Assembly (NCBI GenBank): GCA_007135435.1
Contig: SLIW01000278.1
Location: 1-5,073 of the forward strand
Source of the DNA: Natronomonas sp.
GTDB lineage: Archaea; Halobacteriota; Halobacteria; Halobacteriales; Haloarculaceae
Length of the DNA stretch: 5,073 bases
Reading direction: 5' to 3'
How positions within the stretch are numbered: position 1 is the first letter of the stretch; each line of letters begins with the position of its first letter. Below the pieces are notes generated by a model. The model saw only the letters and a list, made by a program, of their open reading frames with translations. It ran no database searches and was not told the DNA's origin. This document shows, one piece after another, positions 3,927-5,073 of this stretch. Made by a program: the position numbers and the translations under genes.

Positions 3927-5073
3927 CTAGAACAGCCCGGTGACGTTCCCGTCGTCGTCGACGTCCATGTTCGCCGCGGCGGGCTCGGAGGGGAGGCCGG
4001 GGAGGGTGAGCACGTCGGCGGTGAGGGCGACGAGGAAGCCGGCGCCCGCCGACGGGTAGACCTCGTTGACCTCGAGCATCCAGCCCTCCGGGGCGCCCTT
4101 GAGGCTCGCGTCGTCGCTCAGCGAGTGGAACGTCTTGGACATGCAGACCGGGACGTCGTCGAACCCGTGGTCGGTGAGCCGCTCGATGTCGTCCTCGGCG
4201 TCGCTGTGGTACTCGACGCCGTCGGCGCCGTAGATCTCGGTCGCCACGGTCTCGATCTTCTCCTTGATCGTCGAGTCCAGGTCGTAGAGATGCCGGAACT
4301 CCGAGTCGGAATCGGCGGCGGAGACGAGCGTCTCCGCGAGGTCCCGGCCGCCGTCGCCCCCCTCCATGAAGACGTTCGACTCCGCGACGCGGACCTCGAG
4401 GTCCGACCGGCAGTGCTCGAGGACCGCCTCAACCTCGGCGTCGGCGTCACCGGGGAACCGGTTGAGGGCCACGACGACCGGGACGCCGAACTTCTGGAGG
4501 TTCCGGACGTGCTTGTCCAGGTTCTCGAAGCCGCCGCGGACGGCCTCGACGTCCTCCGCCTCGAGCGCCTCGAGGTCGGGCGGCCACATGTCCTGGCCGT
4601 GGTACTTGAGCGCCCGGATCGACGCGACCAGCGTGACCGCGTCGGGCGCCATGTCGCCGAACCGGCAGACGATGTTCATGAACTTCTCGGCGCCGAGGTC
4701 CGAGCCGAACCCGGCCTCGGTGACGAGGTACTCCGAGAGGTGGGCGGCGACGTCGTCGGCGATCAGCGAGTTCGTCCCGTGGGCGATGTTGGCGAACGGG
4801 CCGCCGTGGACGAACGCGGGGGTCCCCTCGATGGTCTGGACGACGTTCGGCTTGAGCGCGTCCTTGAGGAGGAGCGCGACGGCGCCCGTCGCCTCGATGT
4901 CGTCGACGGTGATCGGGTCGCCGTCGACGTCGTAGGCGACGATGATCCGACCGACCCGCTCCTTGAGGTCGGCGATGCTGTCGGTGAGACAGAGCACCGC
5001 CATGAGCTCCGAGGCGGCGGTCAGGATGAAGCCGTCCTCGCGGGGCCGGCCGGTGACGTAGCCGCCGAGGCCG
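3927..5073 (-). CDS. fhs: Formate-tetrahydrofolate ligase, C-terminal part (5' end outside window)
   Basis: This enzyme uses ATP to join formate to tetrahydrofolate, giving 10-formyl-tetrahydrofolate for purine synthesis and other one-carbon transfers in the cytoplasm. The window holds the last 381 residues; the family is usually about 550-570, so roughly the N-terminal third, with the ATP-binding P-loop region, is missing. The frame stays open to the window edge, and the family block REDGFILTAASELMAVLCL precedes the first internal Met, so that Met (5003) is not the start. Visible blocks, numbered in this fragment: EGTPAFVHGGPFANIAHG (82-99), TEAGFGSDLGAEKF (118-131), VASIRALKYHG (149-159, the second family signature), KFGVPVVVALNRFP (194-207) and the C-terminal LPGLPSEPAAANMDVDDDGN ending in GLF. 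Oddities are Gln where the second signature usually ends in Gly (fragment residue 160), and Thr in AHGTNS where many relatives have Cys. It is convergent with the 213-residue protein gene. Near formate dehydrogenase, it suggests shared use of formate. Confidence 0.95.
   Translation of the reverse strand, partial: GLGGYVTGRPREDGFILTAASELMAVLCLTDSIADLKERVGRIIVAYDVDGDPITVDDIEATGAVALLLKDALKPNVVQTIEGTPAFVHGGPFANIAHGTNSLIADDVAAHLSEYLVTEAGFGSDLGAEKFMNIVCRFGDMAPDAVTLVASIRALKYHGQDMWPPDLEALEAEDVEAVRGGFENLDKHVRNLQKFGVPVVVALNRFPGDADAEVEAVLEHCRSDLEVRVAESNVFMEGGDGGRDLAETLVSAADSDSEFRHLYDLDSTIKEKIETVATEIYGADGVEYHSDAEDDIERLTDHGFDDVPVCMSKTFHSLSDDASLKGAPEGWMLEVNEVYPSAGAGFLVALTADVLTLPGLPSEPAAANMDVDDDGNVTGLF

Noticed and set aside
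4366..4935. Plus-strand 189-residue frame
   Set aside because: Antisense to formate-tetrahydrofolate ligase, Ser/Arg/Thr-rich, with no promoter or family motif.
5001..5003. Met at 5003 as the start of formate-tetrahydrofolate ligase
   Set aside because: The frame continues upstream to the window edge with a recognisable family block, so this Met is internal and the gene is partial.

Overview
The window looks like chromosomal DNA of a halophilic archaeon (class Halobacteria). The base composition is very GC-rich with G/C-ending codons. The predicted proteins carry a strong excess of Asp and Glu. Candidate promoters have archaeal TATA boxes, and one sits at the distance expected for a nearly leaderless transcript. 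Assignment below class level is not possible from the sequence alone.

Layout, left to right. Bases 1-117 hold no gene I can support, only short palindromes. Bases 118-279 (minus strand) encode a 53-residue two-helix membrane protein, with a TATA box and a perfect 18-bp tandem duplication directly upstream. Bases 427-2565 (minus) encode a complete, selenium-free formate dehydrogenase catalytic subunit of the FdhF type. All the residues I can align to the E. coli FdhH active site are present. The 566-base stretch from 2566 to 3131 has no convincing gene. It contains a run of 24-bp tandem repeats and an inverted repeat abutting a TATA box that could serve either strand. Bases 3132-3773 (plus) encode a 213-residue protein of unknown function with a possible helix-hairpin-helix core and an internal 5-residue repeat linker. 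Bases 3774-3926 separate two convergent genes and hold hexamer repeats, a nested stem-loop and a palindrome. From 3927 to the window edge (minus) lies the C-terminal 381 residues of formate-tetrahydrofolate ligase.

Functionally, two formate enzymes lie within 1.4 kb of each other. Formate dehydrogenase interconverts formate and CO2, and formate-tetrahydrofolate ligase charges formate onto tetrahydrofolate using ATP. The locus therefore looks like a one-carbon/formate node. The two genes are separated by a gene on the opposite strand, so they are not one operon. No electron-transfer partner subunit for the dehydrogenase, and no FdhD or molybdopterin-synthesis gene, is visible here.

The most unusual aspect is the concentration of unrelated short tandem repeats: 18 bp, 24 bp, 15 bp and 6 bp units, in or beside nearly every gap and once inside a gene. 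I do not see a clear new multi-gene system. The best leads are the 24-bp repeat/TATA region upstream of the dehydrogenase and the uncharacterised 213-residue protein.
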